From Roseiarcus fermentans (GTDB taxonomy: Bacteria; Pseudomonadota; Alphaproteobacteria; Rhizobiales; Beijerinckiaceae): a stretch of 64,000 nucleotides of DNA. The position numbers and the translations under genes are program-made. Where the stretch lies: positions 62,001 to 126,000 of the forward strand of contig NZ_QNRK01000016.1 in assembly GCF_003315135.1 (NCBI RefSeq). The letters run 5' to 3'. The notes beneath the pieces were generated by a model. The model saw only the letters and a list, made by a program, of their open reading frames with translations, made no database searches and had not been told where the DNA came from. The first letter of the stretch is position 1. Each line of letters opens with the position of its first letter. Positions 1 to 9,434 of the stretch are shown in pieces.

Positions 1-2
1 AC

Positions 3-965
3 GCCGGTTTCTTCCTCGGCGGCCGCATCAAGCTCGACGTCGCGCGCGCGCGGCAGGTGGTCAAGGACAAGGTGGCCGATCCGCTGAACCTGTCTGTCGA
101 GGCCGCGGCGGTCGCCATGATCGACGTCTGGACGGAAAATATGGTGCAGGCGATCGCCGACATCACGGTCAATCAGGGCATCGATCCGAAGGCTGCGAGC
201 ATTGTCGGCGGGGGCGGCGCCGCCGGCCTCAATGCGGTGGCGATCGCCACCCGCATGGGCTGCCCGACGCTGATCGTGCCGGAGGTCGGCGCCGGACTGT
301 CGGCGGCGGGCGCGGTCATTTCGGATGTCGGGCGCAGCTTCCGGCGCCTGTTCGTCACCAATACCCGCGCGTTCGACAGGTCCGGGGTTGCGGCGAAACT
401 CGTCGATTTGCGCAGAGAGGCTGACCGGTTCGCGGAAGCCGCCGGCGCGGATGCTTCCCAGAGCCGGATCGATTTTTTCGTCGAGGCCCGCTACGCGCAT
501 CAGGTCTGGGAGATCGACGTCGCAATCGAACCGGAAGCGTTGTCCGGGGCGGACGCGTCAGAAAATCTGCGCCAGGCCTTCCACCGCGAGCACGAGCGCA
601 TCTTCGCCTTCCACGATCCCGCCTCGATGGTCGAGGCCATCGCCTGGCGCGCCCAGGTCAGCTGCGGCGTCGCCAAGACCGCCAAACTGCGGCTCGCCGA
701 AACCGACGACGCCGACGCCGCGTCGACGAAACGCCAGGTCTATTTTGCCTCGACGGGTTGGTCGGACGTACCCATTCACGGGTTTTCGGCCCTGCCGATC
801 GGCAAGGCGTTGCGCGGTCCGGCCATCGTCGAATCCCAATTCACGTCGATCGTGATCAATCCGGGCGCCGCCTTTTCTCGCAGCGCGGAAGGCAACCTCG
901 TCGTCACGCCGCGCGTCGAGGGAACCAAAGAGACCCAATCCGTTGGAGGATCGTACAATGTCTGA
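3..965 (+). CDS. hyuA: Hydantoinase/oxoprolinase subunit A, C-terminal part (5' end outside window)
   Basis: The frame is open from base 3 and runs off the left edge, so about 320 C-terminal residues are visible of a protein normally near 680-700. They carry the glycine-rich GGGGAAGLNA stretch (about residue 68 of the visible part) typical of the hydantoinase A/oxoprolinase family. Members open a cyclic amide with ATP (N-methylhydantoin, 5-oxoproline) or, in the acetone/acetophenone carboxylase branch, carboxylate a ketone; this fragment cannot decide between them. Its end overlaps the hyuB start by 8 bases, so the subunits are translationally coupled. The GTG at 57 is internal and should not be taken as the start. 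Confidence 0.85.
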   Translation, partial: AGFFLGGRIKLDVARARQVVKDKVADPLNLSVEAAAVAMIDVWTENMVQAIADITVNQGIDPKAASIVGGGGAAGLNAVAIATRMGCPTLIVPEVGAGLSAAGAVISDVGRSFRRLFVTNTRAFDRSGVAAKLVDLRREADRFAEAAGADASQSRIDFFVEARYAHQVWEIDVAIEPEALSGADASENLRQAFHREHERIFAFHDPASMVEAIAWRAQVSCGVAKTAKLRLAETDDADAASTKRQVYFASTGWSDVPIHGFSALPIGKALRGPAIVESQFTSIVINPGAAFSRSAEGNLVVTPRVEGTKETQSVGGSYNV

Positions 966-2724
966 ACCGACGCTCAACGGCGCAGAGATGGCGATCCTCA
1001 TCAATCGGTTCGAGGGGATTGCGCGCAAGATGACCAACACCCTCTACCGCACCGGCCGGTCGGGCGTTCTCAACCGCGCCCGCGATTTTTCGTGCTGTAT
1101 CGTCACCGCCGGCTGCGAACTGCTGGCCACGGCCGATAGCCTTCCGATCCATGTTCTCGTCGGCCCCGACATGATGGCGCGCACGATGATGGACTTTCAT
1201 CCCGTCCTGAAGCGCGGCGACGCCTTCCTGCACAATTCGCCCTACCACGGCAGCTCTCATGCCGCCGATCACGTCATCCTCATCCCCGTCGTCGATGACC
1301 TCGGCGTGCATCGGTATACCGTGTTGACCAAAGCGCACCAGGCGGACTGCGGCAACGCCATGCCGACCACCTATATGGGCAGCGCGCGCGACGTATACGC
1401 CGAGGGCGCGCTGATCTTTCCAGCCGTCAGAGTGCAAGAGAATTACGCTACCAATCAGGATATTGTGCGCATGTGCGAGATGCGCATTCGTGTGCCGGAG
1501 CAATGGAAAGGCGACTTTCTGGCCATGATCGGCTCGGCCCGCATCGGCGAGCGTGAAGTGCTGAGCCTGGGAGCGGAAATCGGCTGGGACCGGCTGGAGG
1601 CGTTCTGCGGCCAATGGTTCGACTACAGCGAGAAACGGATGGCCGCGCGCCTGGCCATGGTCCCCGGCGGCACGGCCTCCGCGTCGAGCACACATGATCC
1701 GATCCCGGGAACGCCGCCGGAGGGCGTGCCTGTCGTTGCGACGGTCACGGCGCGGCCGCGCGAAGGACGCATCGAGATCGATCTTCGTGACAACATCGAC
1801 GCCTTGCCTTGTGGCCTGAACCTCAGCGAAGCCTGCACCCGCTCGGCGGCTCTGATCGCCGTCTTCAACGGCATCGGCGGCGATATTCCCCGCAACGCCG
1901 GCAGTTTTCGCCGCGTCGATATCCTGCTGCGGGAAGGGGCGATCGCCGGAATTCCGCGTCATCCCACCAGCTGCTCGGTCTCGACCACGAACGTGGCGGA
2001 CCGTCTTACCCACGCCGTGGCGGTGAGCCTGGCCCAATTGGGCGACGGGTTTGGAACCGCCGAATTCGGCGCGTTCCTGCCCCCGTCCTCGGCGGTCGTG
2101 TCGGGAGTGGACCCCCGCACCCTGCAGCCATTCGTCAACCAGATCTTCCTCGGCTGCACGACCGGCGGCGCGACGCCGCTGGAGGATTGCTGGTTGACCT
2201 ATTTGCATGTCGGCAACGGCGGGATGTGCTTCATCGACAGCATCGAGCTGGACGAACTGTACCAGCCGATCATCGTTCGCGACCGGCGCATCATCCGCGA
2301 CACGGAGGGCGCGGGCTGGCACATCGGCGCGCCGAGCCTGAGAGTCGAGTTCGGCCCGCTGGAGGGAGAGATCGAGGTCTCCTATGTCAGCGACGGCCAC
2401 ATCAATCCGCCCCACGGCGTTCGCGGCGGGGGCGACGGCGGCGGATCGGACCAGTTCCGTCGACGCCCGGATGAAACCCTGGAACGTCTCGAGGCGGCCA
2501 CGACTGTCCGTCTGGCCAGTGGCGAGACGATCGTATCGATCTGCTGCGGCGGCGGCGGCTACGGCGCCCCCGACACCCGCGATCCGGCGCGGGTCAGCCA
2601 GGACGTCATGGACGGCTGGGTCTCGCGGCGGCGCGCATTGGACGTCTATCGTGTGGCCTTGACGGAAGCCGGAAGCGTCGATGTCGAAGCCACTGCGCAA
2701 CTTCGTCTCGCGGCGGCTTCGTGA
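958..2724 (+). CDS. hyuB: Hydantoinase/oxoprolinase subunit B
   Basis: 588 residues, the usual length for HyuB-type subunits that pair with HyuA in ATP-dependent ring-opening or carboxylation. The motif HNSPYHGSSHAADH (residues 92-105) matches the family NDPY-x-GG-TH-xx-D region, and a C-terminal glycine-rich GGGGDGGGS stretch follows. ATG at 958 is chosen over an upstream in-frame ATG at 943 because GGAGGA (945-950) lies just before it and it overlaps the hyuA stop. The downstream operon (racemase-fold protein, aminotransferase, semialdehyde-type dehydrogenase) suggests a nitrogen-containing substrate. The exact substrate is not readable from sequence. Confidence 0.88.
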   Translation: MSEPTLNGAEMAILINRFEGIARKMTNTLYRTGRSGVLNRARDFSCCIVTAGCELLATADSLPIHVLVGPDMMARTMMDFHPVLKRGDAFLHNSPYHGSSHAADHVILIPVVDDLGVHRYTVLTKAHQADCGNAMPTTYMGSARDVYAEGALIFPAVRVQENYATNQDIVRMCEMRIRVPEQWKGDFLAMIGSARIGEREVLSLGAEIGWDRLEAFCGQWFDYSEKRMAARLAMVPGGTASASSTHDPIPGTPPEGVPVVATVTARPREGRIEIDLRDNIDALPCGLNLSEACTRSAALIAVFNGIGGDIPRNAGSFRRVDILLREGAIAGIPRHPTSCSVSTTNVADRLTHAVAVSLAQLGDGFGTAEFGAFLPPSSAVVSGVDPRTLQPFVNQIFLGCTTGGATPLEDCWLTYLHVGNGGMCFIDSIELDELYQPIIVRDRRIIRDTEGAGWHIGAPSLRVEFGPLEGEIEVSYVSDGHINPPHGVRGGGDGGGSDQFRRRPDETLERLEAATTVRLASGETIVSICCGGGGYGAPDTRDPARVSQDVMDGWVSRRRALDVYRVALTEAGSVDVEATAQLRLAAAS

Positions 2725-2777
2725 ATTGTCGAGCGCCGGCATGGTCATTTCGACACGATGCCGGTGAGGAGAAGAGA

Positions 2778-3512
2778 ATGGATTCGAACACCCGGCCAAA
2801 GAAAAGCCTGCCGTTGGTTCGCATCGACTTTCAGTCCATGCACGACAAGGTTTACGAACAGATCACCAAGGTGTTGATGCGTGGGGGGTTCGAGCCCGGG
2901 CAGAAGGTGAGCTCGCGCAAGCTCGCCGCCGCGCTCGGCACCAGCGATATGCCGGTGCGCGCCGCGCTCGGCCGTCTGCTGGCTGAAGGCGGCCTGGTGC
3001 AAAACCCCAACGGCACGTTCTCGGTGCCGCTGATCAGCAAGCGCAAATTCCGGGAAGTCATGGAACTGCGCGCGCTGCTGGAAGGGAGAGCCACGGCCGA
3101 AGCGTGCGGGCGCATCGACGAGCCTGGCTTCGGCGAGTTGCGCGAATGCGCCGCGGGTCTCCGCTCGGCGATCGAAAGGAATGACATCCATGAGTATCTC
3201 GACTTCAATCAACGTCTGAAGTTCACAATCTATCGCTATAGCCCATCGCGGACGTTGTTGACGCACATCGAACTGCTTTGGCTGCAGTCGGGTCCTTTCC
3301 TCCGTCATCTGAACACTGATCTGAATCAGATGACAAAAGCCAACTTCCACGACGAGGCGATCGCCGCGCTGGAGAGGAATGAGTCTGCCGAGGCGGCTGC
3401 GGCGATATCGCGCGACATCCTGGCCGGCATGGCCTTCCTCCTCGAGCGCGCCGAGTTTGCAGGCGACGAGCCTCAGACAGGAGACGATGCGGCCGCGGGT
3501 GACGAGCCATGA
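2778..3512 (+). CDS. GntR family regulator, FCD subfamily
   Basis: 244 residues. An N-terminal winged helix-turn-helix (about residues 20-75, with PGQKVSSRKLAAALG and the recognition segment MPVRAALGRL) is followed by an all-helical FCD-type ligand domain (about 90-220). Regulators of this group usually repress the operon they sit in and release DNA when a pathway acid binds. ATG 2778 is preceded by a purine-rich GGTGAGGAGAAGAGA. It lies inside the operon, 53 bases after hyuB, and its stop overlaps the next start (ATGA at 3509). No operator is visible within the window because the operon promoter lies to the left. Confidence 0.87.
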   Translation: MDSNTRPKKSLPLVRIDFQSMHDKVYEQITKVLMRGGFEPGQKVSSRKLAAALGTSDMPVRAALGRLLAEGGLVQNPNGTFSVPLISKRKFREVMELRALLEGRATAEACGRIDEPGFGELRECAAGLRSAIERNDIHEYLDFNQRLKFTIYRYSPSRTLLTHIELLWLQSGPFLRHLNTDLNQMTKANFHDEAIAALERNESAEAAAAISRDILAGMAFLLERAEFAGDEPQTGDDAAAGDEP

Positions 3513-4444
3513 ACAGCCGCCGGGGACTCGTCGCAGTCATCGGCTGCGGATTGATCGGCGAAAGCTGGGCGGGGCTGATGACCGCCTACGGTCATGACGT
3601 CCTGGCCTGGGATCCCTCGCACAAGGCGCTTGACGGCTTTGTGAAGCGCGTCGGCGCGGCGCGCGCGCAAGCGCGCGAGGCGCAGCCTGGTCTGGAAGCC
3701 GGCGAGGGCGCGGTAGAGGTCGTCGCCGACGTCGCGGATGCGGTTCGCCACGCCGATTGGGTCCAGGAGAATGCGCCGGAATCGGCGCCCCTGAAGATGG
3801 AGCTCTACGACCGCATCGAAGCGGCGACGGCGGCGACGACTGTGATCGCCAGCAGCACATCCTCGCTGACATGGTCGGAGCTGTCGCCAAACCTGCGTCA
3901 CAAGAACCGCTTCATCACGGCGCATCCCTTCAATCCGCCGCATCTCATGCCGCTGGTCGAGATCTATGCGCACACGCCCGAGATGGGAGCGGAGGCTGCG
4001 CGTTTCTACCAGGCGCTGGGCCGCGAAACCGTGCTGCTGACGCGCGACGCCGCCGGCCACATCGCCAACCGTCTGGCGTCGGCGTTGTGGCGCGAGGCGG
4101 TCAACATCGTCGCCGAGGGCATCGCCGACGTGGCGTCGGTCGATGCTGCGCTGGTGCACGGCCCGGGCCTGCGCTGGTCGGTGCTGGGCGCGCATATGGC
4201 CTACCATCTGGGCGGCGGAGCCGGCGGCATCGAGCATTATCTGCGCCATCTCGGTCCCAGCCAGGAGCGCCGCTGGGCGACACTCGGCAATCCGCGGCTC
4301 ACGCCCGAGGTCTGCGCCCGCCTCGTCGAGGGCGTTCGGGCGGAAGCGAAGGGTCGTTCGATACGGGAATTGGAAGCGCAGCGCGACGCGGCGCTGATCC
4401 GAGTCCTTGCGGCCAGACGCGGAGGCGAGGATGCGGCAGGCTGA
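3509..4444 (+). CDS. 3-hydroxyacyl-CoA dehydrogenase family oxidoreductase
   Basis: 311 residues with an N-terminal Rossmann fold (GCGLIG at 12-17), the ASSTSSL segment (114-120), the catalytic-loop HPFNPP (139-144) and GHIANRL (183-189). These mark the 3-hydroxyacyl-CoA/L-carnitine dehydrogenase/lambda-crystallin family, NAD-dependent oxidation of a 3-hydroxy acid or its CoA ester in the cytoplasm. The length fits the short single-substrate forms rather than multifunctional FadB. It overlaps both neighbours by 4-14 bases, showing it is part of the same transcript. Substrate unknown; a carnitine-like or 3-hydroxybutyrate-like compound is possible. Confidence 0.85.
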   Translation: MNSRRGLVAVIGCGLIGESWAGLMTAYGHDVLAWDPSHKALDGFVKRVGAARAQAREAQPGLEAGEGAVEVVADVADAVRHADWVQENAPESAPLKMELYDRIEAATAATTVIASSTSSLTWSELSPNLRHKNRFITAHPFNPPHLMPLVEIYAHTPEMGAEAARFYQALGRETVLLTRDAAGHIANRLASALWREAVNIVAEGIADVASVDAALVHGPGLRWSVLGAHMAYHLGGGAGGIEHYLRHLGPSQERRWATLGNPRLTPEVCARLVEGVRAEAKGRSIRELEAQRDAALIRVLAARRGGEDAAG

Positions 4445-5174
4445 GCCGCAGGCCCGCATCGCCCTGATCCATGCGCTGGAGGAGTCCGTCGCGCCGGCGC
4501 GCGCCGCTTTCGCGACCGCCTGGCCGGAGGCGTACTGCTTCGACTTGCTCGACACCTCGCTCGCAGTCGACCGCGCCGAACGCGGCCTGCTGGATCAGGC
4601 GATGATCGAGCGCTTCCGCACGCTCGCCGACTACGCCATGGCGAGCGAAGGTCACGGCGGCAGGACGTCCGGCATTCTTTTCACCTGTTCGGCGTTTGGT
4701 CCGGCCATCGACGCGGTGAAGGCCGCGACCGACGTCCCGGTGCTGCGACCCAATGAATCGGCCTTCGAACAAGCCCTGGAGGCGGGCTCGCGTCTCGGCC
4801 TCATCGTCTCCTTCGGCCCTTCGCTCGAGTCGCTCGAGGACGAACTCGGCGCCATGGCGGCGGAACGGGGCCAGACCCTGACGGTCCGCTCGTTGCTGGT
4901 CGATGGCGCGCTCGCGGCGCTCAAGCAGGGCGATGGCGCGACGCACGATCGCCTCGTCGCCGCCGCCGCGCGCAAGCTCGCCGATGTCGATGCGATCATT
5001 CTCGGGCAGTTTTCCCTCGCCCGGGCGCGGGGAGAGATCGAGCGCCATGCAGGGCCGCCGATCGTGACCACACCGCAGAGCGCCGCCGAGGCGATGCGGC
5101 GAAAAATCATGGCGCGGGCAAGCCCATCCGGTGCGATCGGCGCCCGTGCGCTTTCACAGGATTCCCTTCGATGA
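4431..5174 (+). CDS. Asp/Glu/hydantoin racemase superfamily protein lacking the second cysteine
   Basis: 247 residues with the two-lobed Asp/Glu racemase-like arrangement. The first catalytic-type cysteine is present in LFTCSAFGP (Cys86), but the equivalent position in the second lobe reads IILGQFSLA (about 190-197), with no cysteine. Two-base racemases need both, so this protein is more likely an isomerase, decarboxylase or lyase of the superfamily, or uses one base only. ATG 4431 overlaps the previous stop by 14 bases and the stop overlaps the aminotransferase start (ATGA at 5171). Placement beside hydantoinase genes makes a hydantoin-racemase ancestry attractive, but the missing residue argues against plain racemase activity. 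Confidence 0.7.
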   Translation: MRQAEPQARIALIHALEESVAPARAAFATAWPEAYCFDLLDTSLAVDRAERGLLDQAMIERFRTLADYAMASEGHGGRTSGILFTCSAFGPAIDAVKAATDVPVLRPNESAFEQALEAGSRLGLIVSFGPSLESLEDELGAMAAERGQTLTVRSLLVDGALAALKQGDGATHDRLVAAAARKLADVDAIILGQFSLARARGEIERHAGPPIVTTPQSAAEAMRRKIMARASPSGAIGARALSQDSLR

Positions 5175-6589
5175 CCGTTTCCGTATCTCCATCCGCCAAC
5201 TTCTCGCTCGAGGAGCTGGACAAGCTCAGCCTGTTCCATCCCGTCACCTCGATCGCAGACGTCCAGAAGAACGGACCTCTCATCTACGCAAAGGCGGGCG
5301 GCGTGCGCATGCGTGACCATCACGGTCGCGACCTCATCGATCTCGGCGCCGGCCTCTGGTGTGTCAACGTCGGCTACGGCCGCCCCGAGATCGCCGACGC
5401 CGCCGCGGCCGCGATGCGCAACCTCAGCTACTACCACACCTTCGGCGGCGCCTCGAACGAAGCGACCATCTGTCTCGCCGACCGCATTTTGTCGCTGCTG
5501 CGCGAGCGGGCGGGCGCCGGCCATCTGGCCCGCGTCTTCTTCGGCTCGTCGGGCTCCGACGCCAACGACAGCGCCTACAAGCTGATTCGCTACTATAACA
5601 ATTTGCTCGGGCGGCCGCAGAAGAAGAAGGTCATCTCGCGTCTCGGCGGCTATCACGGCGTGACTTACGCCAGCGGCAGCCTGACCGGCATTTCCGCCTA
5701 TCACACCGCGTTCGACATGCCGATCGAGGGCGTCTTGCACACGGCGTGTCCGCACTACTATCGCTTTGGCGAGGACGGCGAGAGCGAGGCGGCGTTCTCC
5801 GACCGCATCGTCGCCGACCTCGCAGCCATGATCGAGCGCGAGGGGCCCGAGACGATCGCCGCATTCATCGCAGAGCCGGTGATGGGAACCGGCGGCGTGC
5901 TCCTGCCGCCGGCCGACTACTTCGCCAAGGTGCAGGCGCTGCTCGACAAGCACGACATTCTGTTGATCGCCGACGAGGTGATCACGGGCTTCGGCCGCAC
6001 GGGGCAGTGGTTCGGATCCGGCGCCTACGGGCTGAAGCCCGACATCATCACCATGGCGAAGGGCATCACCAGCGCCTATTTCCCGGTCTCCGCAACCGCG
6101 GTGTCGCAGCGCGTCTGGCGTGTCCTGGAAGAGGCCTCGCCGCGCATGGGCGCGGTCATGCACGGTTTCACCTATTCCGGCCATCCGGTCGGAAGCGCCG
6201 TCGCAATGGCCAATCTCGACATTGTCGAACGGGACGATCTGGTCGCCAAGACGGCTGAGAACGGACCTTACATGCTGCGGCAGTTGCAGGCGCGTCTGGC
6301 CGAAAATCCCTATATCGGCGACGTTCGCGGCGTTGGCCTGATGATCGGCGTCGAGTTCGTCGCCGACCGAGGTTCGCGGCGCGCGTTTTCCGCCGGCCTC
6401 GGTCCGCATCGTCTGGTCGCCAGGCATGCGCTGGAGCGCGGCGTGCTGACGCGCGCGCTTCCCTTCATCGACGTCAATTCGTTTTCGCCGCCGCTGTCGA
6501 TCACCCGGGCGGAAATCGACGAGGGCGTCGATCGCTACGTGACCGCCCTCGCCGACGCGATGCCCGCGCTGCACACCCTCGCGTCCTAG
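5171..6589 (+). CDS. Class III pyridoxal-phosphate aminotransferase
   Basis: 472 residues, full length for omega-amino-acid:pyruvate type aminotransferases. The PLP-anchoring segment ADEVITGFGRTG (268-279) and the Schiff-base lysine in TMAKGIT (Lys297) are intact, and the phosphate-binding GSSGSDAND (125-133) is present. It would move an amino group from a terminal amine or beta/gamma-amino acid to pyruvate or a 2-oxo acid, producing a semialdehyde. The next gene is an aldehyde dehydrogenase 16 bases away, the classic pairing for oxidising that semialdehyde. Substrate could be beta-alanine, GABA, taurine or a related amine. Confidence 0.9.
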   Translation: MTVSVSPSANFSLEELDKLSLFHPVTSIADVQKNGPLIYAKAGGVRMRDHHGRDLIDLGAGLWCVNVGYGRPEIADAAAAAMRNLSYYHTFGGASNEATICLADRILSLLRERAGAGHLARVFFGSSGSDANDSAYKLIRYYNNLLGRPQKKKVISRLGGYHGVTYASGSLTGISAYHTAFDMPIEGVLHTACPHYYRFGEDGESEAAFSDRIVADLAAMIEREGPETIAAFIAEPVMGTGGVLLPPADYFAKVQALLDKHDILLIADEVITGFGRTGQWFGSGAYGLKPDIITMAKGITSAYFPVSATAVSQRVWRVLEEASPRMGAVMHGFTYSGHPVGSAVAMANLDIVERDDLVAKTAENGPYMLRQLQARLAENPYIGDVRGVGLMIGVEFVADRGSRRAFSAGLGPHRLVARHALERGVLTRALPFIDVNSFSPPLSITRAEIDEGVDRYVTALADAMPALHTLAS

Positions 6590-6605
6590 AATTCGGAGAC
6601 GGATC

Positions 6606-8039
6606 ATGCTGAACCGCAACTGGATCGCTGGAGAATGGTCGCAAGGCGGCGGCGCCAGCGTGAACCTCAATCCGAGCGACACGCGTGATGTCGTCGGTGA
6701 ATATGCATCGGCGAATAAGGAGGACGTCGAGCGCGCCGTTGAAGCCGCAGCCGCGGCGTTTCCGGCCTGGTCGCGCGCTTCGCCGGAATTCCGCTCCGAT
6801 ATTCTCGACCGCGTCGGCGCGGAGATTCTCGCTCGCCAGGATGAGCTTGGCCGCATCCTGTCGCGCGAAGAGGGCAAGACGCTGCCTGAAGGCGTCGGCG
6901 AAGTGATCCGAGCCGGCCGCATCTTCAAGTATTTCGCCGGCGAGGCGCTTCGCATGAACGGCGAGCGTCTCGACTCGGTGCGTGCCGGAATCGAGGTCGA
7001 AATCCTGCGCGAGGCCGAAGGCGTTGTCGGCGTCATCACGCCCTGGAACTTTCCCATCGCCATTCCCGCCTGGAAGATCGCCCCGGCGCTGGCCTTCGGC
7101 AACACCGTCGTGTTCAAACCGGCGGACCTCGTGCCCGGCAGCGCCTGGCTGCTGACCGACATCCTTGTCCGCGCCGGCGTTCCGGCCGGCGTGTTCAATC
7201 TCGTCATGGGGAAGGGGTCGGTCGTCGGCGCCGCCATCGTCGATTCGCGCCGCGTCAAGGCGGTGAGCTTCACCGGATCGGTCGCGACGGGTCGGCGCAT
7301 CGGCGTCGCGTGCATGGAGCGCGGAAAGAAGGTCCAACTCGAACTCGGAGGCAAAAATCCGCTCATCATCGCCGCCGACGCCGATCTGGAAGTCGCTGTC
7401 AACGTGGCCGTCAACGGTTCGTTCTTCTCGACCGGACAGCGCTGCACCGCATCGAGCCGCCTGATCGTCGAGGATGCGATCCACGACCGCTTCGTCACGC
7501 GAATGGTCGAGGTCATGGCCAACTTGAAGGTCGGCGACGCCCTGAAGTCCGATACCGATATCGGGCCCGTGGCGAGCGAGGCGCAGCTGCGCCAGGACCT
7601 CGACTATATCGACATCGGAAAAAGGGAAGGCGCGAGGCTCGTGGCCGGCGGCGAGACCGTGAAACGCGACACCAGCGGCTACTTTCTGTCGCCCGCGCTC
7701 TTCGTGGACAGCGCCAACGCCATGCGCATCAACCGCGAGGAAATCTTCGGCCCCGTGGCGTCGGTCATCCGCGTGCGCGACTATGAAGAGGCCGCGGCGG
7801 TCGCCAACGACACCGAGTTCGGCCTGGCGTCCGGCATCTGCACCACTTCGCTGAAGACCGCCTCCGACTTCAAGCGCCGATCGCAGGCCGGGATGGTGAT
7901 GGTCAACGTGCCGACCGCCGGCGTCGACTACCACGTCCCGTTCGGCGGCCGGAAAGGCTCGTCGTATGGGCCGCGCGAGCAAGGCAGCCACGCGCGCGAA
8001 TTCTACACCGCGTTGAAGACCGTCTACACGCGCCCTTGA
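6606..8039 (+). CDS. NAD(P)-dependent aldehyde dehydrogenase (semialdehyde type)
   Basis: 477 residues with all catalytic features: TPWNFP (145-150), FTGSVATGR (222-230), general base Glu246 in LELGG and nucleophile Cys280 in STGQRCTASS. The GQRCTASSR context resembles 2-oxoglutarate-semialdehyde and related dehydrogenases more than betaine or acetaldehyde enzymes. Start ATG 6606 follows GGAGACGGATC. Located between an aminotransferase and an SDR in one operon, it most likely oxidises the semialdehyde released by the aminotransferase. Confidence 0.9.
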   Translation: MLNRNWIAGEWSQGGGASVNLNPSDTRDVVGEYASANKEDVERAVEAAAAAFPAWSRASPEFRSDILDRVGAEILARQDELGRILSREEGKTLPEGVGEVIRAGRIFKYFAGEALRMNGERLDSVRAGIEVEILREAEGVVGVITPWNFPIAIPAWKIAPALAFGNTVVFKPADLVPGSAWLLTDILVRAGVPAGVFNLVMGKGSVVGAAIVDSRRVKAVSFTGSVATGRRIGVACMERGKKVQLELGGKNPLIIAADADLEVAVNVAVNGSFFSTGQRCTASSRLIVEDAIHDRFVTRMVEVMANLKVGDALKSDTDIGPVASEAQLRQDLDYIDIGKREGARLVAGGETVKRDTSGYFLSPALFVDSANAMRINREEIFGPVASVIRVRDYEEAAAVANDTEFGLASGICTTSLKTASDFKRRSQAGMVMVNVPTAGVDYHVPFGGRKGSSYGPREQGSHAREFYTALKTVYTRP

Positions 8040-8058
8040 CGGGTGGGGAGCTGGAACC

Positions 8059-8820
8059 ATGAAAAAGCAACTCGAAGGCAAGGTTGCGATTGTCACGGGC
8101 GGGTCGCAGGGAATCGGCGAAGCGATCGCCAAGGGCTACGCCCGCGAAGGCGCCAGGGTCGCGATCCTCAACCGCAGCGCCGAAAAGGCGAAACGCGTGG
8201 TGGACGAGATCGTTCAGGATGGCGGCGAAGCGATCGCGGTCGCTTGCGACATTGGCAGCGTCGCGCAGATCGACCGCGCGGTCGCCGAAACGCGTAGCCG
8301 TCTCGGCGACATCGACATCCTGGTGAACAATGCCGGTTCCTATCTGATGACGCCCCTGGGAGAGACCGAGGAACGTACGGTCGAGCAGATGCTCGACGTC
8401 AACATAAAGGGCGTGTTTTTTCTGTGCCAGGCCGTGCTGCCGGATTTTCTCCGCGCCGGCGAAGGCGTCATCATCAACATCGGCTCGATCTTCGGCAATA
8501 CGGGCTTTCCCGGCTCGGCGATCTATTGTGCGACCAAGGGGGCTGTCTCGCTGCTCACCAAGACCTTGGCGCTCGAACTGCGCGACCGCAACATCCGCGT
8601 CAACAGCATCGCGCCGGGCTGGTTCGAAACACCCCTGAACGAGGAATACCGCGCGACCAACGAGGAGTTCATGCGTCGCGCCGACGAGCGCTTTGGCGGA
8701 AAGGGCGCCTGGATGCGGCCCGACGAGATCACGGGAACGGCCGTCTTCCTGGCCTCGCCCGGCGCCAGATCGATCATGGGGACCACCGTGTTCGTCGATC
8801 GCGGCTGGTCCGCCTACTGA
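8059..8820 (+). CDS. Short-chain dehydrogenase/reductase
   Basis: 253 residues, classical SDR: cofactor-binding TGGSQGIG (13-20), NNAG (90-93), catalytic Ser143, Tyr156 and Lys160 (YCATK). Oxidises or reduces a hydroxy/keto group with NAD(P). It is the last gene of the left operon, 19 bases behind the aldehyde dehydrogenase, preceded by GGGTGGGGAG. The C-terminal ASPGARSIMGTTVFVDRG is normal for the family. Substrate not predictable. Confidence 0.88.
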   Translation: MKKQLEGKVAIVTGGSQGIGEAIAKGYAREGARVAILNRSAEKAKRVVDEIVQDGGEAIAVACDIGSVAQIDRAVAETRSRLGDIDILVNNAGSYLMTPLGETEERTVEQMLDVNIKGVFFLCQAVLPDFLRAGEGVIINIGSIFGNTGFPGSAIYCATKGAVSLLTKTLALELRDRNIRVNSIAPGWFETPLNEEYRATNEEFMRRADERFGGKGAWMRPDEITGTAVFLASPGARSIMGTTVFVDRGWSAY

Positions 8821-9434
8821 AGCGCTCGTGGCGATGTCGCTTTCGCCGAACGCGAGCGTCAGGCCGGTCATCGGAACGATGGTCGCCAGGACGAACGTCC
8901 CGGCCGGGCGCCGCACCGATCCCGGGACCGAATCCGGCATGGACGAGCCTGGGGCATAGCCGGCGCGAAGGCCGGCGCGACAGGACGCTCGTGCGATGAG
9001 ATCGGCCGCACGCCGATGAACACGGTGCAGCGACCGTGACGGGTCCGCCGTTTGCACGGCGATCGGGGAGAGACCGCCAGGCCCGGAAAGAGCCCATTTC
9101 AACGGCGGCTTGGTCTGCGCGCCTCGCCGTCACGCCTTCGCTGTTCGCGAAGACCATGGCGATCCGCGCTCCCGGAGGAGCGAGCGATACGCGAGCGGGA
9201 TCGATGGCGCGAATTTATCATCTTTGCCCGTTCAGACCGGTTGGCTAATCGACTCAACAGGAAGTCCTTGCTCAGGCAACCGAATCTCGGCCGCCTGGCG
9301 TCGGGGAGCGGCCTGTCGCCGGGAGGAGAGCATGAGCGCCTTGGGGTCGATGCGGCAGAGCCGCGAACGTCTGTCGCGAGCCGCAGACGGAGCGCCGCCC
9401 GTCCTCGTGACCAAGCGCGGACCGGAGTTCGATC
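8821..9434. other. Gene-poor stretch between the hyu operon and the hydroxylase
   Basis: 614 bases with no convincing long gene. It contains one GCCGGC-GCGAAG-GCCGGC stem-loop near 8959 without a T-run, and near its right end a strong Shine-Dalgarno followed by a 37-codon frame (9332-9445, listed separately). No convincing sigma-70 promoter pair was found. Confidence 0.5.

Noticed and set aside
4652-7522. 956-codon antisense frame across aminotransferase and ALDH genes
   Set aside because: Shadow of two well-supported plus-strand genes; Ser/Arg/Thr-rich translation without motifs.
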